This document shows positions 27,858 to 36,439 of a DNA stretch of 64,000 nucleotides, one piece after another. This DNA comes from Emticicia aquatilis (GTDB lineage: Bacteria > Bacteroidota > Bacteroidia > Cytophagales > Spirosomataceae), in NCBI RefSeq assembly GCF_014644295.1, contig NZ_BMKK01000002.1, forward strand, positions 707,866 through 771,865, in the 5' to 3' direction. A program made the position numbers and the translations under genes. Under the pieces are notes generated by a model that worked only from the letters and a program-made list of their open reading frames with translations, was not told the DNA's origin and made no database searches. How positions within the stretch are numbered: the stretch's first letter is position 1; each line of letters begins with the position of its first letter.

Positions 27858-28346
27858 TTACTTAGCAGGCTCAAAAGTTGCCGAAAATTCGTAATTTACA
27901 CCATTAAGTGCTAATGTAGTTTTGCCAACAAAAATATTATCATTTAACTCAACAATATCGAATGAAATATTATCAAATTGGCGACCTTGAAAACTGATTT
28001 TATCAACAGTAAATTTGGTTTCATCTGCATTGAAACCCCAGTTTGCCTTCAAAACTAAATCTGGGTCAGCAGCATTACATTTTGTTGCACCTTCTCTGAT
28101 TTCGTAAGTCTTTGTTGTCGAAAAAGTAAGGATATTATCTACTACACAAGTGGGTTGTGAGTTTACTAAATCAATTGTTAGACCACCGTTTGCGGCTATT
28201 GCTTTTGTATTTTTCCAAGATTTTGAACTTGTACCTGCCAAATACTCAGTTTTTGTTTTTGGCGTAACAGTTGTTTCGCTCTTTTTGCACGAAAAAAGTG
28301 CTACAAACGTCAGTGTAAGAGCAATCGAAATGCTTTTGATATTCAT
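27858..28346 (-). CDS. Lipocalin-like lipoprotein of unknown function
   Basis: 162 residues with a lipoprotein signal peptide and lipobox ALFSC (Cys at residue 20), followed by a KKSETTVTPKTKTEYLAG linker. The beta-rich body begins TSSKSWKNTK. The body resembles small lipocalin-like Bacteroidota lipoproteins, where WKxT-type strands are common. It follows lpxB by 13 bp on the same strand and is probably co-transcribed with queD and lpxB. The ligand is unknown. Confidence 0.75.
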   Translation of the reverse strand: MNIKSISIALTLTFVALFSCKKSETTVTPKTKTEYLAGTSSKSWKNTKAIAANGGLTIDLVNSQPTCVVDNILTFSTTKTYEIREGATKCNAADPDLVLKANWGFNADETKFTVDKISFQGRQFDNISFDIVELNDNIFVGKTTLALNGVNYEFSATFEPAK

Positions 28347-28359
28347 CTTTTATTATAAT

Positions 28360-29490
28360 TTATTGTTTTGTACTACTCAATATTTCTACAATTCTTCGTC
28401 CAGTTTTTTCGGATGCTCCTACTTCACCCAGACTTTCTTTTACTTGCTTATAATCAAGTATTTGTTGATTTCTAAATGATTGATTATTGATAATTTTATC
28501 TAATTCGTTCGATAAATTCTCAATAGTTAAATCATCTTGAATCAATTCTTTCACTACTTCCTTTTGTGCCACTAAATTTACTAACGAAATATATGGCACT
28601 TTTATGACCCACTTACCTATTTGATATGAAATTATGCTCGTTTTATAACAAACCACTTGCGGAACGCCAAAAAGAGCGGTCTCAAGTGTAGCAGTGCCAG
28701 ATGTCACTAAAGCAGCCGTACTGTGCGATAATAAATCGTAGGTTTGGTCAATAACAAGGCTGATATTATCGTTCAGAAATGGTTTATAAAAATCTAAAGA
28801 TAAATTCCCGACCCCTGCAATAACAAACTGATAGTCAGCAAATTTACTTTGAGTAGCTACCATCAAATTGAGCATTTTCTCAACCTCTTGTTTTCTACTG
28901 CCAGGTAATAAGGCTATGATTTTTTTATCAGATAAGTTATTTCTAATTAAAAAATCGGCAGAAGGTTTAAAGGTAGCAATGGCATCAAAAAGTGGATTTC
29001 CAACAAATTCTACATCAAAATGATATTTTTTAAAGAACTCCACTTCAAATGGAAAAATAACAAAAAGTCGGTCGAGATTTTTTTTCAAGCTCCAGGCACG
29101 GCTCTGATTCCATGCCCAAACCTTTGGCGAAATATAATAGAAAACCTTGTAACCTTCCTTTTTTGCCCATTTGGCAATTCGCATATTAAAACCTGCGTAA
29201 TCAATCAAAATAATGGCATCAGGCTTAAACTCTTCGATAGTTTTTTTGCACTCCCCAATGAAACCTAAAATTGTCGGCAAATTCTTCAATACTTCCAGAA
29301 ACCCCATAAAGGCCAAATCTCGGTAATGTTTTGTGATTTCTGCACCTGCTTCTTGCATATAATCGCCACCCCAAGCTTTTATAATCGACGGAACGCCGCC
29401 TGCCTGATTATCAGCCGTCTTGATGGCCTTTATCAAATTAGAGCCATGTAAATCGCCCGAGCGTTCGCCTGCAATGATGAAGTATTTCAT
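28360..29490 (-). CDS. lpxB: Lipid-A-disaccharide synthase
   Basis: 376 residues from the ATG at 29490. The annotated-looking TTG at 29499 adds three residues and was rejected, because the family starts MKYF-IAGE-SGDLHG. LpxB (GT19) joins UDP-2,3-diacylglucosamine and lipid X into the tetra-acyl disaccharide of lipid A at the inner membrane. Motifs include GERSGDLHGSNL, IDYAGFNMRIAKWAK, YYISPKVWAWNQSR, VGNPLFD, LLPGSRKQEV and SGTATLETALFGVPQVV. It is downstream of queD. Confidence 0.97.
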   Translation of the reverse strand: MKYFIIAGERSGDLHGSNLIKAIKTADNQAGGVPSIIKAWGGDYMQEAGAEITKHYRDLAFMGFLEVLKNLPTILGFIGECKKTIEEFKPDAIILIDYAGFNMRIAKWAKKEGYKVFYYISPKVWAWNQSRAWSLKKNLDRLFVIFPFEVEFFKKYHFDVEFVGNPLFDAIATFKPSADFLIRNNLSDKKIIALLPGSRKQEVEKMLNLMVATQSKFADYQFVIAGVGNLSLDFYKPFLNDNISLVIDQTYDLLSHSTAALVTSGTATLETALFGVPQVVCYKTSIISYQIGKWVIKVPYISLVNLVAQKEVVKELIQDDLTIENLSNELDKIINNQSFRNQQILDYKQVKESLGEVGASEKTGRRIVEILSSTKQ

Positions 29491-29496
29491 TGTACT

Positions 29497-29575
29497 CAAT
29501 GATTGAATGAGTGAATGAGCGAATGAGTGAATGTGTTTTTTTTATTCTATCATTCACTCAATCATTCATTCAAAA
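29497..29575. repeat. Intergenic octamer repeat with inverted arms
   Basis: Between lpxB and queD the left arm (29497-29535) is made of GAATGAGT-type octamers. The right arm (29549-29575) contains the reverse-complement motif (CATTCACTC, CATTCATTC) across a T-rich spacer. The RNA could form a hairpin that separates the two genes. Confidence 0.65.
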
Positions 29576-29578
29576 TTA

Positions 29579-29986
29579 TTATCCGAAATATTCCACAAAA
29601 TGATTAGCGGTTTCTACCAACTTGATACAGTGCAATTGACCGTGGCAATAATTTGGAATAATTGGCTGGAGAATTTTCCAGATTTCTACCGCAAAAACTT
29701 CTGTACTTGGCAATTTGCCTTTCAAAAACTCAACATCAGTATTCAAGAAAGTATGGTCAACTTTATTCACAATTTCTTGTTTCATGATTTTGCTAAGGTC
29801 TTTCAAATCCATCACAAAACCCGTTTCTTCGTTAATTTCACCTTTTACAGTTACGTAAAGTTCCCAGTTATGCCCATGAATATTTGAGCAAAGTCCGAAA
29901 ACCTCCAAGTTTTTTTCTTTCGACCAATGCGGATTATATAGTTGATGAGCAGCGTTGAAGGTTTCTCTTCTTGTAATAAAAATCAT
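29579..29986 (-). CDS. queD: 6-carboxytetrahydropterin synthase family protein
   Basis: 135 residues, the size of QueD / 6-pyruvoyl-tetrahydropterin synthase. Zinc ligands H14 (FNAAHQL), H37 and H39 (NIHGHNW) and the catalytic C33 (GLCSN) are present, with VDHTFLN and STEVFAVEIW of the pterin site. In queuosine synthesis the enzyme converts dihydroneopterin triphosphate to carboxy-tetrahydropterin. No other queuosine gene is nearby. It heads a leftward unit with lpxB and a lipoprotein gene. Confidence 0.92.
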   Translation of the reverse strand: MIFITRRETFNAAHQLYNPHWSKEKNLEVFGLCSNIHGHNWELYVTVKGEINEETGFVMDLKDLSKIMKQEIVNKVDHTFLNTDVEFLKGKLPSTEVFAVEIWKILQPIIPNYCHGQLHCIKLVETANHFVEYFG

Positions 29987-30005
29987 TATTTGCTTAATTT
30001 TTTCG

Positions 30006-30040
30006 CAAAATTACCAACAAAAAAACTTATTTATTCAAAA
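30006..30040 (-). promoter_or_regulatory. Bacteroidota-type promoter for queD
   Basis: On the minus strand, TTTTG (complement of 30036-30040) precedes TAATTTTG (complement of 30006-30013) by 22 bp. The queD ATG lies about 19 bp downstream of the -7 box. Confidence 0.65.
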
Positions 30041-30109
30041 TACTCATAATTCTTAAAAAAGTACAATTTAATCAAAGTTTAGTGTATGGATTTGTAAGCT
30101 ACAATGTTA

Positions 30110-30117
30110 TAATTTTG
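30110..30117 (+). promoter_or_regulatory. -7 element of the hldD promoter
   Basis: TAATTTTG matches TAnnTTTG and is 32 bp before the hldD ATG. A TTTG at 30091-30094 is only 15 bp upstream, shorter than usual. Confidence 0.5.
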
Positions 30118-30149
30118 CAAACTATTTCAAAAAAAATAGGATATACACT

Positions 30150-31115
30150 ATGATAATTGTAACAGGTGCAGCCGGTTTTATCGGAAGTTGCTTGATTCAG
30201 CGTTTGAATCAGGATAACTTTAATTTCATTATTGCCGTCGATGATTTTTCAAATGAAGAAAAAATGGAAAATCTCAAGGGCAAAAAAATTCAAGAATTTG
30301 TACATCGAGACAATTTCTTTGAATGGTTGGAGAAAAACCAAGCTGAGGTTGAATTCTGTTTCCATATTGGAGCAAGAACAGACACCACTGAATTCGATAC
30401 CGATATCTTCGACCGCCTGAATCTCAATTATTCAAAACGTATTTGGCAAAAATGTCATGAGTTTCAGATTCCTTTGGTATATGCCTCATCAGCAGCTACT
30501 TACGGAGCAGGTGAATTGGGCTACGACGACAACGAACTTGTAATTCCACAATTAAAGCCTCTGAATCCTTACGGGGATTCTAAAAATGACTTCGACAAAT
30601 GGGCTTTACAACAAAAAAATGCTCCTTTCTTCTGGGCTGGCTTGAAATTCTTTAATGTATATGGCCCGAACGAATATCACAAAGGACGCATGGCCTCGGT
30701 GATTTTCCATTCATTTAATAATATCAATAAAAACGGTAACATCAAACTTTTCAAATCGCATCGCCCTGACTTTAAAGACGGTGAACAAATGCGTGACTTT
30801 ATTTACGTAAAAGATTTGGTTGATGTTTGTATTTTCTTGATGCACTCACGCCGAAATTCGGGTATTTATAATTTAGGTACAGGTCAAGCTCGTACTTTCC
30901 TCGACCTCGCTAAAGCTACATTTGCGGCACTCAATCTTGAGCCAAACATCGATTTTATTGATACTCCGATTGATATTCGAGATAAATATCAATATTATAC
31001 GCAGGCTAATATGAGCAAACTTCGTATGATTGGTTATAAAAAACCATTTACAAGCCTCGAAGATGCGGTGAAGGATTATGTCACAAATTATTTGGTTGGC
31101 AAAAAATATCTTTAA
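30150..31115 (+). CDS. rfaD: ADP-glyceromanno-heptose 6-epimerase
   Basis: 321 residues, NAD(P)-dependent short-chain epimerase that makes ADP-L-glycero-D-manno-heptose for the lipopolysaccharide core (also named hldD). The N-terminal GAAGFIGSCL is the Rossmann glycine motif. VYASSAATYG gives the catalytic Ser/Thr strand, NPYGDSKNDFDKW supplies Tyr and Lys, and FFNVYGPNEYHKGRMASV is the diagnostic substrate loop. It is preceded by its own -7 element and followed by lepA, which has a separate promoter. Confidence 0.95.
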   Translation: MIIVTGAAGFIGSCLIQRLNQDNFNFIIAVDDFSNEEKMENLKGKKIQEFVHRDNFFEWLEKNQAEVEFCFHIGARTDTTEFDTDIFDRLNLNYSKRIWQKCHEFQIPLVYASSAATYGAGELGYDDNELVIPQLKPLNPYGDSKNDFDKWALQQKNAPFFWAGLKFFNVYGPNEYHKGRMASVIFHSFNNINKNGNIKLFKSHRPDFKDGEQMRDFIYVKDLVDVCIFLMHSRRNSGIYNLGTGQARTFLDLAKATFAALNLEPNIDFIDTPIDIRDKYQYYTQANMSKLRMIGYKKPFTSLEDAVKDYVTNYLVGKKYL

Positions 31116-31134
31116 AAATCTGCCTTTTTCTTAC

Positions 31135-31142
31135 TAATTTTG
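31135..31142 (+). promoter_or_regulatory. Candidate -7 element of the lepA promoter
   Basis: TAATTTTG matches the Bacteroidota -7 consensus. The predicted transcription start would fall at the left edge of the palindromic element 31145-31270, making that element the lepA leader. Confidence 0.5.
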
Positions 31143-31144
31143 CG

Positions 31145-31270
31145 GTAGAACAGGTTTTCAACCTGTTTGTTTGAGTTAACGTATGTCAATAAAATAATAT
31201 CAGAATTACGTTTCGGCTTAATTCTTAACTAATATAACACGAACAAAACAGGTTAGAAACCTGTTCTACA
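31145..31270. repeat. 126-bp element with inverted, internally palindromic ends
   Basis: The left end (31145-31171) and the right end (31243-31270) are reverse complements over about 27 bases with two or three differences. Each end is itself a hairpin: CAGGTTTTCAACCTG at the left, CAGGTTAGAAACCTG at the right. The right end stops 3 bp before the lepA ATG. The middle is A/T-rich and non-coding. Confidence 0.75.
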
Positions 31271-31273
31271 TGA

Positions 31274-33064
31274 ATGAAAAATATTCGTAATTTTTGCATC
31301 ATTGCACACATCGACCACGGTAAAAGCACACTTGCCGACCGATTATTACAATTTACAGGAACAGTTTCGGGTAGAGTTATGCAAGCCCAAGTGCTTGACG
31401 ATATGGATTTAGAGCGTGAACGTGGTATTACCATCAAGAGTCACGCTATTCAGATGAACTATAAGTTTGAAGGCGAAGAATACGTACTGAACTTGATTGA
31501 CACCCCAGGTCACGTTGACTTTAGTTACGAAGTTTCTCGTTCGATTGCAGCCTGTGAAGGTGCTTTGCTGGTTGTTGATGCAGCCCAAGGAATCGAAGCC
31601 CAAACAATCAGTAACTTATTTTTGGCTTTGGAGCATGACCTTGAAATCATTCCTGTTTTAAACAAGATTGACTTACCTGGGGCAATGCCCGAAGAGGTAA
31701 AAGACCAAATAGTTGATTTGATTGGTTGTGACCGTGATTCAATCATTCCTGCAAGTGCCAAAGAAGGTATCGGTATCAACGAAATCTTAGCAGCAATTAT
31801 TCACCGAATCAAACCACCAGTTGGCGACCCAAAAGCCGAACTCCAAGCCTTGATTTTTGACTCTACATTTAATTCTTTCAGAGGAATCGAGGTAATTTTC
31901 CGAGTAAAAAATGGAAGAATCAATAAAGGTGATAAAGTAAAATTTGTGGCTACTGGTAAAGAATACTTTGCTGATGAAGTTGGGATTTTACGATTAACCA
32001 AAGAACCACGAGACTATGTTGATTGTGGCGATGTAGGCTATATCATTTCGGGTATCAAAGTTGCCAAAGAAGTAAAAGTTGGTGATACAATTACGAATGC
32101 TCTTAATCCGACGAAAGAAATGATTAAGGGTTTCCAAGAAGTAAAACCAATGGTATTTGCGGGTATTTACCCAGTTGATACTTCTGAGTTTGAAGATTTG
32201 CGTGATGCCATGGAAAAACTTCAACTCAATGATGCAGCCTTAATATGGGAACCTGAAACTTCGGCAGCTTTGGGCTTTGGTTTCCGTTGTGGGTTCTTGG
32301 GTATGCTTCACATGGAAATCGTGCAGGAACGTTTGGAGCGTGAGTTTGATATGACAGTGCTTACGACAGTACCTTCCGTAAAATTTCACGTTGTTGGTAA
32401 AAAAGATGAAATCTTGGAAGTTTCAGCACCTTCCGAAATGCCCGACCCAAATGTTATCAACTGGATTGAAGAGCCATTTATCAACGCTCAAATCATTACG
32501 GCTGCAGAATACGTGGGGCCAATTATTGGCTTGTGTATGGACAAACGTGGTTTATTGAAAAACCAAGTTTATCTAACCTCTACCCGTGTAGAGTTAACAT
32601 TTGAATTGCCACTTTCAGAGGTTGTATTCGACTTTTTCGATAAATTAAAAACTATTTCTCGTGGATATGCTTCACTTGATTATCATTTGATTGGCTATCG
32701 TGAATCGAACTTAGTAAAATTAGATATTCTCTTAAATGGAGAGCCTGTCGATGCACTTTCGGCCATCGTTCACCGTGATAAGGCGTATGAGTGGGGTAAA
32801 AAACTATGCGAAAAATTGCGTGAATTATTACCACGTCAGCAGTTCGACATTGCTATTCAGGCTGCCATTGGTGCAAAAGTAATTTCGAGAGAAACAGTAA
32901 AAGCATTGAGAAAAGACGTAACAGCCAAGTGTTATGGTGGTGATATTTCTCGTAAACGTAAACTCTTAGAAAAACAAAAGAAAGGAAAGAAACGTATGCG
33001 TCAGATTGGAACAGTAGAAGTTCCACAAGATGCTTTCATGGCTATTTTGAAGATTAATAACTAA
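31274..33064 (+). CDS. lepA: Translation elongation factor 4 (LepA)
   Basis: 596 residues, full length. Ribosome-bound translational GTPase. The G domain shows G1 [22 protein letters not shown] (G3) and NKIDLPGA (G4), followed by EF-Tu-like domain II, the EF-G-like domains, and the LepA-specific C-terminal domain ([21 protein letters not shown]). The 5' region is a palindrome-ended 126-bp element. A strong terminator follows the gene. Confidence 0.98.
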   Translation: MKNIRNFCIIAHIDHGKSTLADRLLQFTGTVSGRVMQAQVLDDMDLERERGITIKSHAIQMNYKFEGEEYVLNLIDTPGHVDFSYEVSRSIAACEGALLVVDAAQGIEAQTISNLFLALEHDLEIIPVLNKIDLPGAMPEEVKDQIVDLIGCDRDSIIPASAKEGIGINEILAAIIHRIKPPVGDPKAELQALIFDSTFNSFRGIEVIFRVKNGRINKGDKVKFVATGKEYFADEVGILRLTKEPRDYVDCGDVGYIISGIKVAKEVKVGDTITNALNPTKEMIKGFQEVKPMVFAGIYPVDTSEFEDLRDAMEKLQLNDAALIWEPETSAALGFGFRCGFLGMLHMEIVQERLEREFDMTVLTTVPSVKFHVVGKKDEILEVSAPSEMPDPNVINWIEEPFINAQIITAAEYVGPIIGLCMDKRGLLKNQVYLTSTRVELTFELPLSEVVFDFFDKLKTISRGYASLDYHLIGYRESNLVKLDILLNGEPVDALSAIVHRDKAYEWGKKLCEKLRELLPRQQFDIAIQAAIGAKVISRETVKALRKDVTAKCYGGDISRKRKLLEKQKKGKKRMRQIGTVEVPQDAFMAILKINN

Positions 33065-33093
33065 TCTAAAAAAAGCTAAATATATTTCTATTC

Positions 33094-33127
33094 AAGCCGT
33101 AGAAAAGTGTTTTCTACGGCTTTTTTT
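33094..33127 (+). terminator. lepA terminator
   Basis: Perfect 13-bp stem (33094-33106 with 33110-33122), 3-nt loop, followed by a run of T. Classic rho-independent form. The rest of the gap to the AraC gene (33128-33335) is A/T-rich, and I see no other feature in it. Confidence 0.9.
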
Positions 33128-33335
33128 ATTGTTATATTAACAATATTTAATGAATAACATAAATTTATCAAGCAGAAAATACTCAATAATTACAGTTAAT
33201 TCAGAACTCACTAACCTCATTAAAAAAAGCATTTAATTATAATTTTTTGAAGATTAATTATCATTTCATAAATATAAAAACTATTTTTACTACCTATTCT
33301 TGAGTACAACTATTTTAACCTATTATTATAAACCT

Positions 33336-34208
33336 ATGAGTACCTTTCATCATGAAATCACTCTACTCACTCCACAAGACTGCTTTATGGTTGTTGACCA
33401 CTACAAAAAAGGATTTATATCTCAACCCCACTTTCATGAAGATTTTGAGCTAAATTTTATCGAAAATGCAAAAGGTGCAAAACGCATCGTGGGCGATAGC
33501 AATGAACAAATTGATGATTTAGAATTAGTATTGGTTGGCCCAAACTTACCGCATAATTGGGCTGGATATGAGTCGCCAGAAAATGAAGTTCGTGAAATCA
33601 CTGTTCAGTTTCACCGTGATTTATTTAACGATAAACTGCTGCAACGTAATCAGCTAAGTGCAATTCGTACGATGCTTGAAAAAGCGAATATGGGAATTGC
33701 ATTTTCGCAAGAAACAATTACTCAAATAAAACCCCGATTGACTGAACTTTCCAATAAAAATGGTTTTAATTCAGTAATCGAACTTATTTCAATTCTGAAC
33801 GATTTGTCGGTGTCGCCAAATATGCGTACGCTCACAAGTAATACCTTTTCAATCGGCATCAAGGAATTTAAAAGCCGACGACTTGAAAAGGCTTTTGAAT
33901 ATATGAAAGCCAATTATAATAAAGAAATAACACTCGAAGACATAGCCAAAATAGTCAATATGGCGGAAGTAAGTTTTAGTCGTTTTATCAAAAAATGTAC
34001 AGGAAAAACCTTTGTCGATAGTCTAAATGATATTCGTTTGGGTCATGCAACTCGCCTTCTGATAGAAACAACATTCACAATTTCTGAGATTTCTTCTAAA
34101 TGCGGATACAATAATCTTTCTTATTTTAACAGGGTTTTCAAGAAAAAACACGAAATAACTCCCAAAGAATTTAGAGAAAATTATGCTGGCACAAAGACTT
34201 TTGTATAA
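33336..34208 (+). CDS. AraC-family transcriptional regulator
   Basis: From the ATG at 33336, 290 residues. The N-terminal cupin-like sensor domain (HFHEDFELNFIENAKGAKRIVGD and LVLVGPNLPHNW) is followed by two C-terminal HTH motifs (ITLEDIAKIVNMAEVSFSRFIKKCTG and FTISEISSKCGYNNLSYFNRVFKK). The in-frame TTG at 33300 adds 12 residues without family support. It lies 48 bp before a nitronate-monooxygenase-like gene and tesB on the same strand, which it may control (inference). The effector is unknown. Confidence 0.9.
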   Translation: MSTFHHEITLLTPQDCFMVVDHYKKGFISQPHFHEDFELNFIENAKGAKRIVGDSNEQIDDLELVLVGPNLPHNWAGYESPENEVREITVQFHRDLFNDKLLQRNQLSAIRTMLEKANMGIAFSQETITQIKPRLTELSNKNGFNSVIELISILNDLSVSPNMRTLTSNTFSIGIKEFKSRRLEKAFEYMKANYNKEITLEDIAKIVNMAEVSFSRFIKKCTGKTFVDSLNDIRLGHATRLLIETTFTISEISSKCGYNNLSYFNRVFKKKHEITPKEFRENYAGTKTFV

Positions 34209-34256
34209 AAATCTTCTACCTTTACGAGCATATTCAACAACAAAAACCAAATAAAA

Positions 34257-35231
34257 ATGATACCGCAAAAATTTTCAGATTCGCTGTCTTTGCCAGCGGT
34301 AGCCGCACCGATGTTTCTGATTTCTGGGCCTGATTTAGTAGTAGAATGTTGTAAAAACGGCGTGGTTGGCACTTTTCCAGCACTCAATCAACGCTCTACC
34401 GAAGGTTTTGAAAAATGGCTCATTGAAATTGAAAATAAACTTACTGGTTTTACTCAGCCAAACGGAAAACCAGCTGCTCCTTATGGTGTAAATTTAATTG
34501 TTCATCGCTCAAATCCACGTCTTTATGCTGATGTAGAAATGATTGTGAAACACAAAGTTCCGGTCGTAATTACATCTCTCGGTGCGGTATCTGATATTGT
34601 TGATGCAGTGCATAGTTACGGTGGACTTGTTTTTCATGATGTAATCAACCGACGCCACGCTGAAAAAGCTGCCGAAGCAGGTGTTGACGGACTAATATTA
34701 GTTTGTGCAGGTGCAGGCGGACACGCAGGAACTCTTCACCCTATGGCATTTGTGAACGAAATCCGCAGTTTTTTCAATAAAACAATTTTGCTTTCAGGAT
34801 GTATCAGCACAGGTAGAGATATTGCTTCGGCTCTGCAAATAGGAGCTGATTTAGCTTACATGGGTACACGCTTCATCAATACCACTGAAAGTAAAGCCGA
34901 CGCAGCTTACCAAGAGATGATTATTGAAAGCGAAACCGCTGACATTGTTTATACGGCAGCTGTTTCGGGAGTAAATGCCAATTTCTTGAAACCAAGCCTC
35001 GAATCCGCAGGACTTACGCCCGAACTTTGGAGCAAAGCAGGAAAAATAGATTTCGGAAAAGAATTAGATGCTGCCCAAGCAGAAGCCAAAGCGTGGAAAA
35101 CCATTTGGTCGGCAGGACAAGGAGTTACTTCCATACATGATGTACAAAGTACTCAAAACTTGATAGACAATTTGAAGCAAGAATTTCGTTCTGCTATTGA
35201 AGAACAGTATCAATTATTACAAAAATATTAA
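34257..35231 (+). CDS. Nitronate monooxygenase family FMN-dependent protein
   Basis: 324 residues with an FMN-binding TIM barrel. VAAPMFLISGP at the N-terminus, ILVCAGAGGHAG (phosphate/isoalloxazine loop) and LSGCISTGRDIASALQIGADLAYMGTRF (FMN phosphate site) are diagnostic of the 2-nitropropane dioxygenase group. Members either oxidise nitronates or act as enoyl reductase-like enzymes. The thioesterase TesB directly downstream (21-bp gap) suggests an acyl-CoA or fatty-acid role here (inference). Confidence 0.88.
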   Translation: MIPQKFSDSLSLPAVAAPMFLISGPDLVVECCKNGVVGTFPALNQRSTEGFEKWLIEIENKLTGFTQPNGKPAAPYGVNLIVHRSNPRLYADVEMIVKHKVPVVITSLGAVSDIVDAVHSYGGLVFHDVINRRHAEKAAEAGVDGLILVCAGAGGHAGTLHPMAFVNEIRSFFNKTILLSGCISTGRDIASALQIGADLAYMGTRFINTTESKADAAYQEMIIESETADIVYTAAVSGVNANFLKPSLESAGLTPELWSKAGKIDFGKELDAAQAEAKAWKTIWSAGQGVTSIHDVQSTQNLIDNLKQEFRSAIEEQYQLLQKY

Positions 35232-35252
35232 CCTTATAGGTTTAGATTTTCA

Positions 35253-36107
35253 ATGAAAACAGCCGAAGAATTAGTACAATTATTGAGTCTTGAAAAAATA
35301 GAACAAAATATATTTAGAGGAGAAAACTATCAAGCACCGTGGAAACGTGTTTTTGGTGGTCAAGTGCTTGCACAATCGCTTTATGCAGCTTACCAAACCG
35401 TACCAGAAGACCGAGTTTTGCATTCGATGCACGGCTATTTCATTCTAACAGGCGATATTTCTATGCCGATTCTGTATGAAGTTGACCGCATTCGTGATGG
35501 TGGAAGTTTCACAACTCGTCGGGTAAATGCTATTCAAAACGGGAAAGCTATTTTTAGTATGATAAGTTCTTATCAAAGCTCGCAAGAAGGTATTAATCAC
35601 CAAATTACGATGCCTAATGTACCTCCACCTGACACATTGGTTTCTGATTTGGTGTTAATCGAAGCATTTAAAGACAAAGCACCTGATTTTTATAAGAATT
35701 TTTCGCACCCACGCCCACTGGAATTTCGTCCAGTTGAGCGAATAAATCCGCTTAAACCGCAGAAGCAACAGCCTTTTCGACACGTTTGGATAAAAGCCAA
35801 CGGAGATTTACCCAATGACTTGCGTTTACACCAAATCATTTTGGCTTATGCTTCTGATTATAACCTTTTAGGCACAGCCACCCTCCCCCACTTGGATACC
35901 GTTTCGCTCAATGACTTATTTTTGGCAAGCCTCGACCACGCCATGTGGTTTCACGAAGATTTCAGAATTGACCAATGGCTTCTTTATGCACTCGATAGCC
36001 CAAGTGCCTCAAATTCAAGAGGTTTTACGAGAGGTAATTTCTTTACAGAAGATGGTAAGTTAGTAGCATCGGTTGTGCAAGAGGGCTTGATTAGAGTTAA
36101 GAAATAG
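35253..36107 (+). CDS. tesB: Acyl-CoA thioesterase II
   Basis: 284 residues with the double hot-dog fold of TesB. The enzyme hydrolyses medium- and long-chain acyl-CoA to the free acid and CoA. Visible blocks: FRGENYQAPWKRVFGGQVLAQSL at the N-terminus, RVLHSMHGYFILTGD, and in the second half ILAYASDYNLLGTATLPH (with the catalytic Asp) and SLDHAMWFHEDFRIDQWLLYALDS. It follows the FMN enzyme by 21 bp, probably in one transcript. Confidence 0.95.
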   Translation: MKTAEELVQLLSLEKIEQNIFRGENYQAPWKRVFGGQVLAQSLYAAYQTVPEDRVLHSMHGYFILTGDISMPILYEVDRIRDGGSFTTRRVNAIQNGKAIFSMISSYQSSQEGINHQITMPNVPPPDTLVSDLVLIEAFKDKAPDFYKNFSHPRPLEFRPVERINPLKPQKQQPFRHVWIKANGDLPNDLRLHQIILAYASDYNLLGTATLPHLDTVSLNDLFLASLDHAMWFHEDFRIDQWLLYALDSPSASNSRGFTRGNFFTEDGKLVASVVQEGLIRVKK

Positions 36108-36144
36108 ATTCAATCATTTAACACTTTTTACAATTAAATTAAAG

Positions 36145-36330
36145 GTGACAAAAAAGAATACGATATTATTCTCAATCGGAGCAATTATTTTTGGATACTT
36201 TCTTAATAACGTCGCTTGGTCAGGTAAAATTGAACACCCATTAAGTACTATTTGTTTGTTGGGTGGCATAGCATTAATATTCATTGGCCTTATATTTTTA
36301 GTTTCGACTTTTTTTAGAAAAAATAATTAA
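36145..36330 (+). CDS. Small two-helix membrane protein (61 aa)
   Basis: A short frame with a GTG start: a polar N-terminus (MTKKN), a hydrophobic helix (ILFSIGAIIFGYFL), a short polar loop (WSGKIEHP) and a second helix (ICLLGGIALIFIGLIFLVSTFF), then a basic end (RKNN). It follows tesB by 37 bp on the same strand. The size and charge pattern fit a real inner-membrane protein, but no family is recognised, and the GTG start lowers confidence. Confidence 0.5.
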   Translation: MTKKNTILFSIGAIIFGYFLNNVAWSGKIEHPLSTICLLGGIALIFIGLIFLVSTFFRKNN

Positions 36331-36439
36331 GCTATACTATGCAGCAAGTCTATTTTGCCGATGATAGAAGCATTTGACTCCTTCAAAAAGGCAAAATAAA
36401 TCATGATGTCAAAAATTGTAATAAGTCCAGATTCAAGAA

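Noticed and set aside
29491..29499. TTG start for lpxB
   Set aside because: It adds three residues not seen in the family and lies in the octamer repeat. The ATG at 29490 matches the normal N-terminus.
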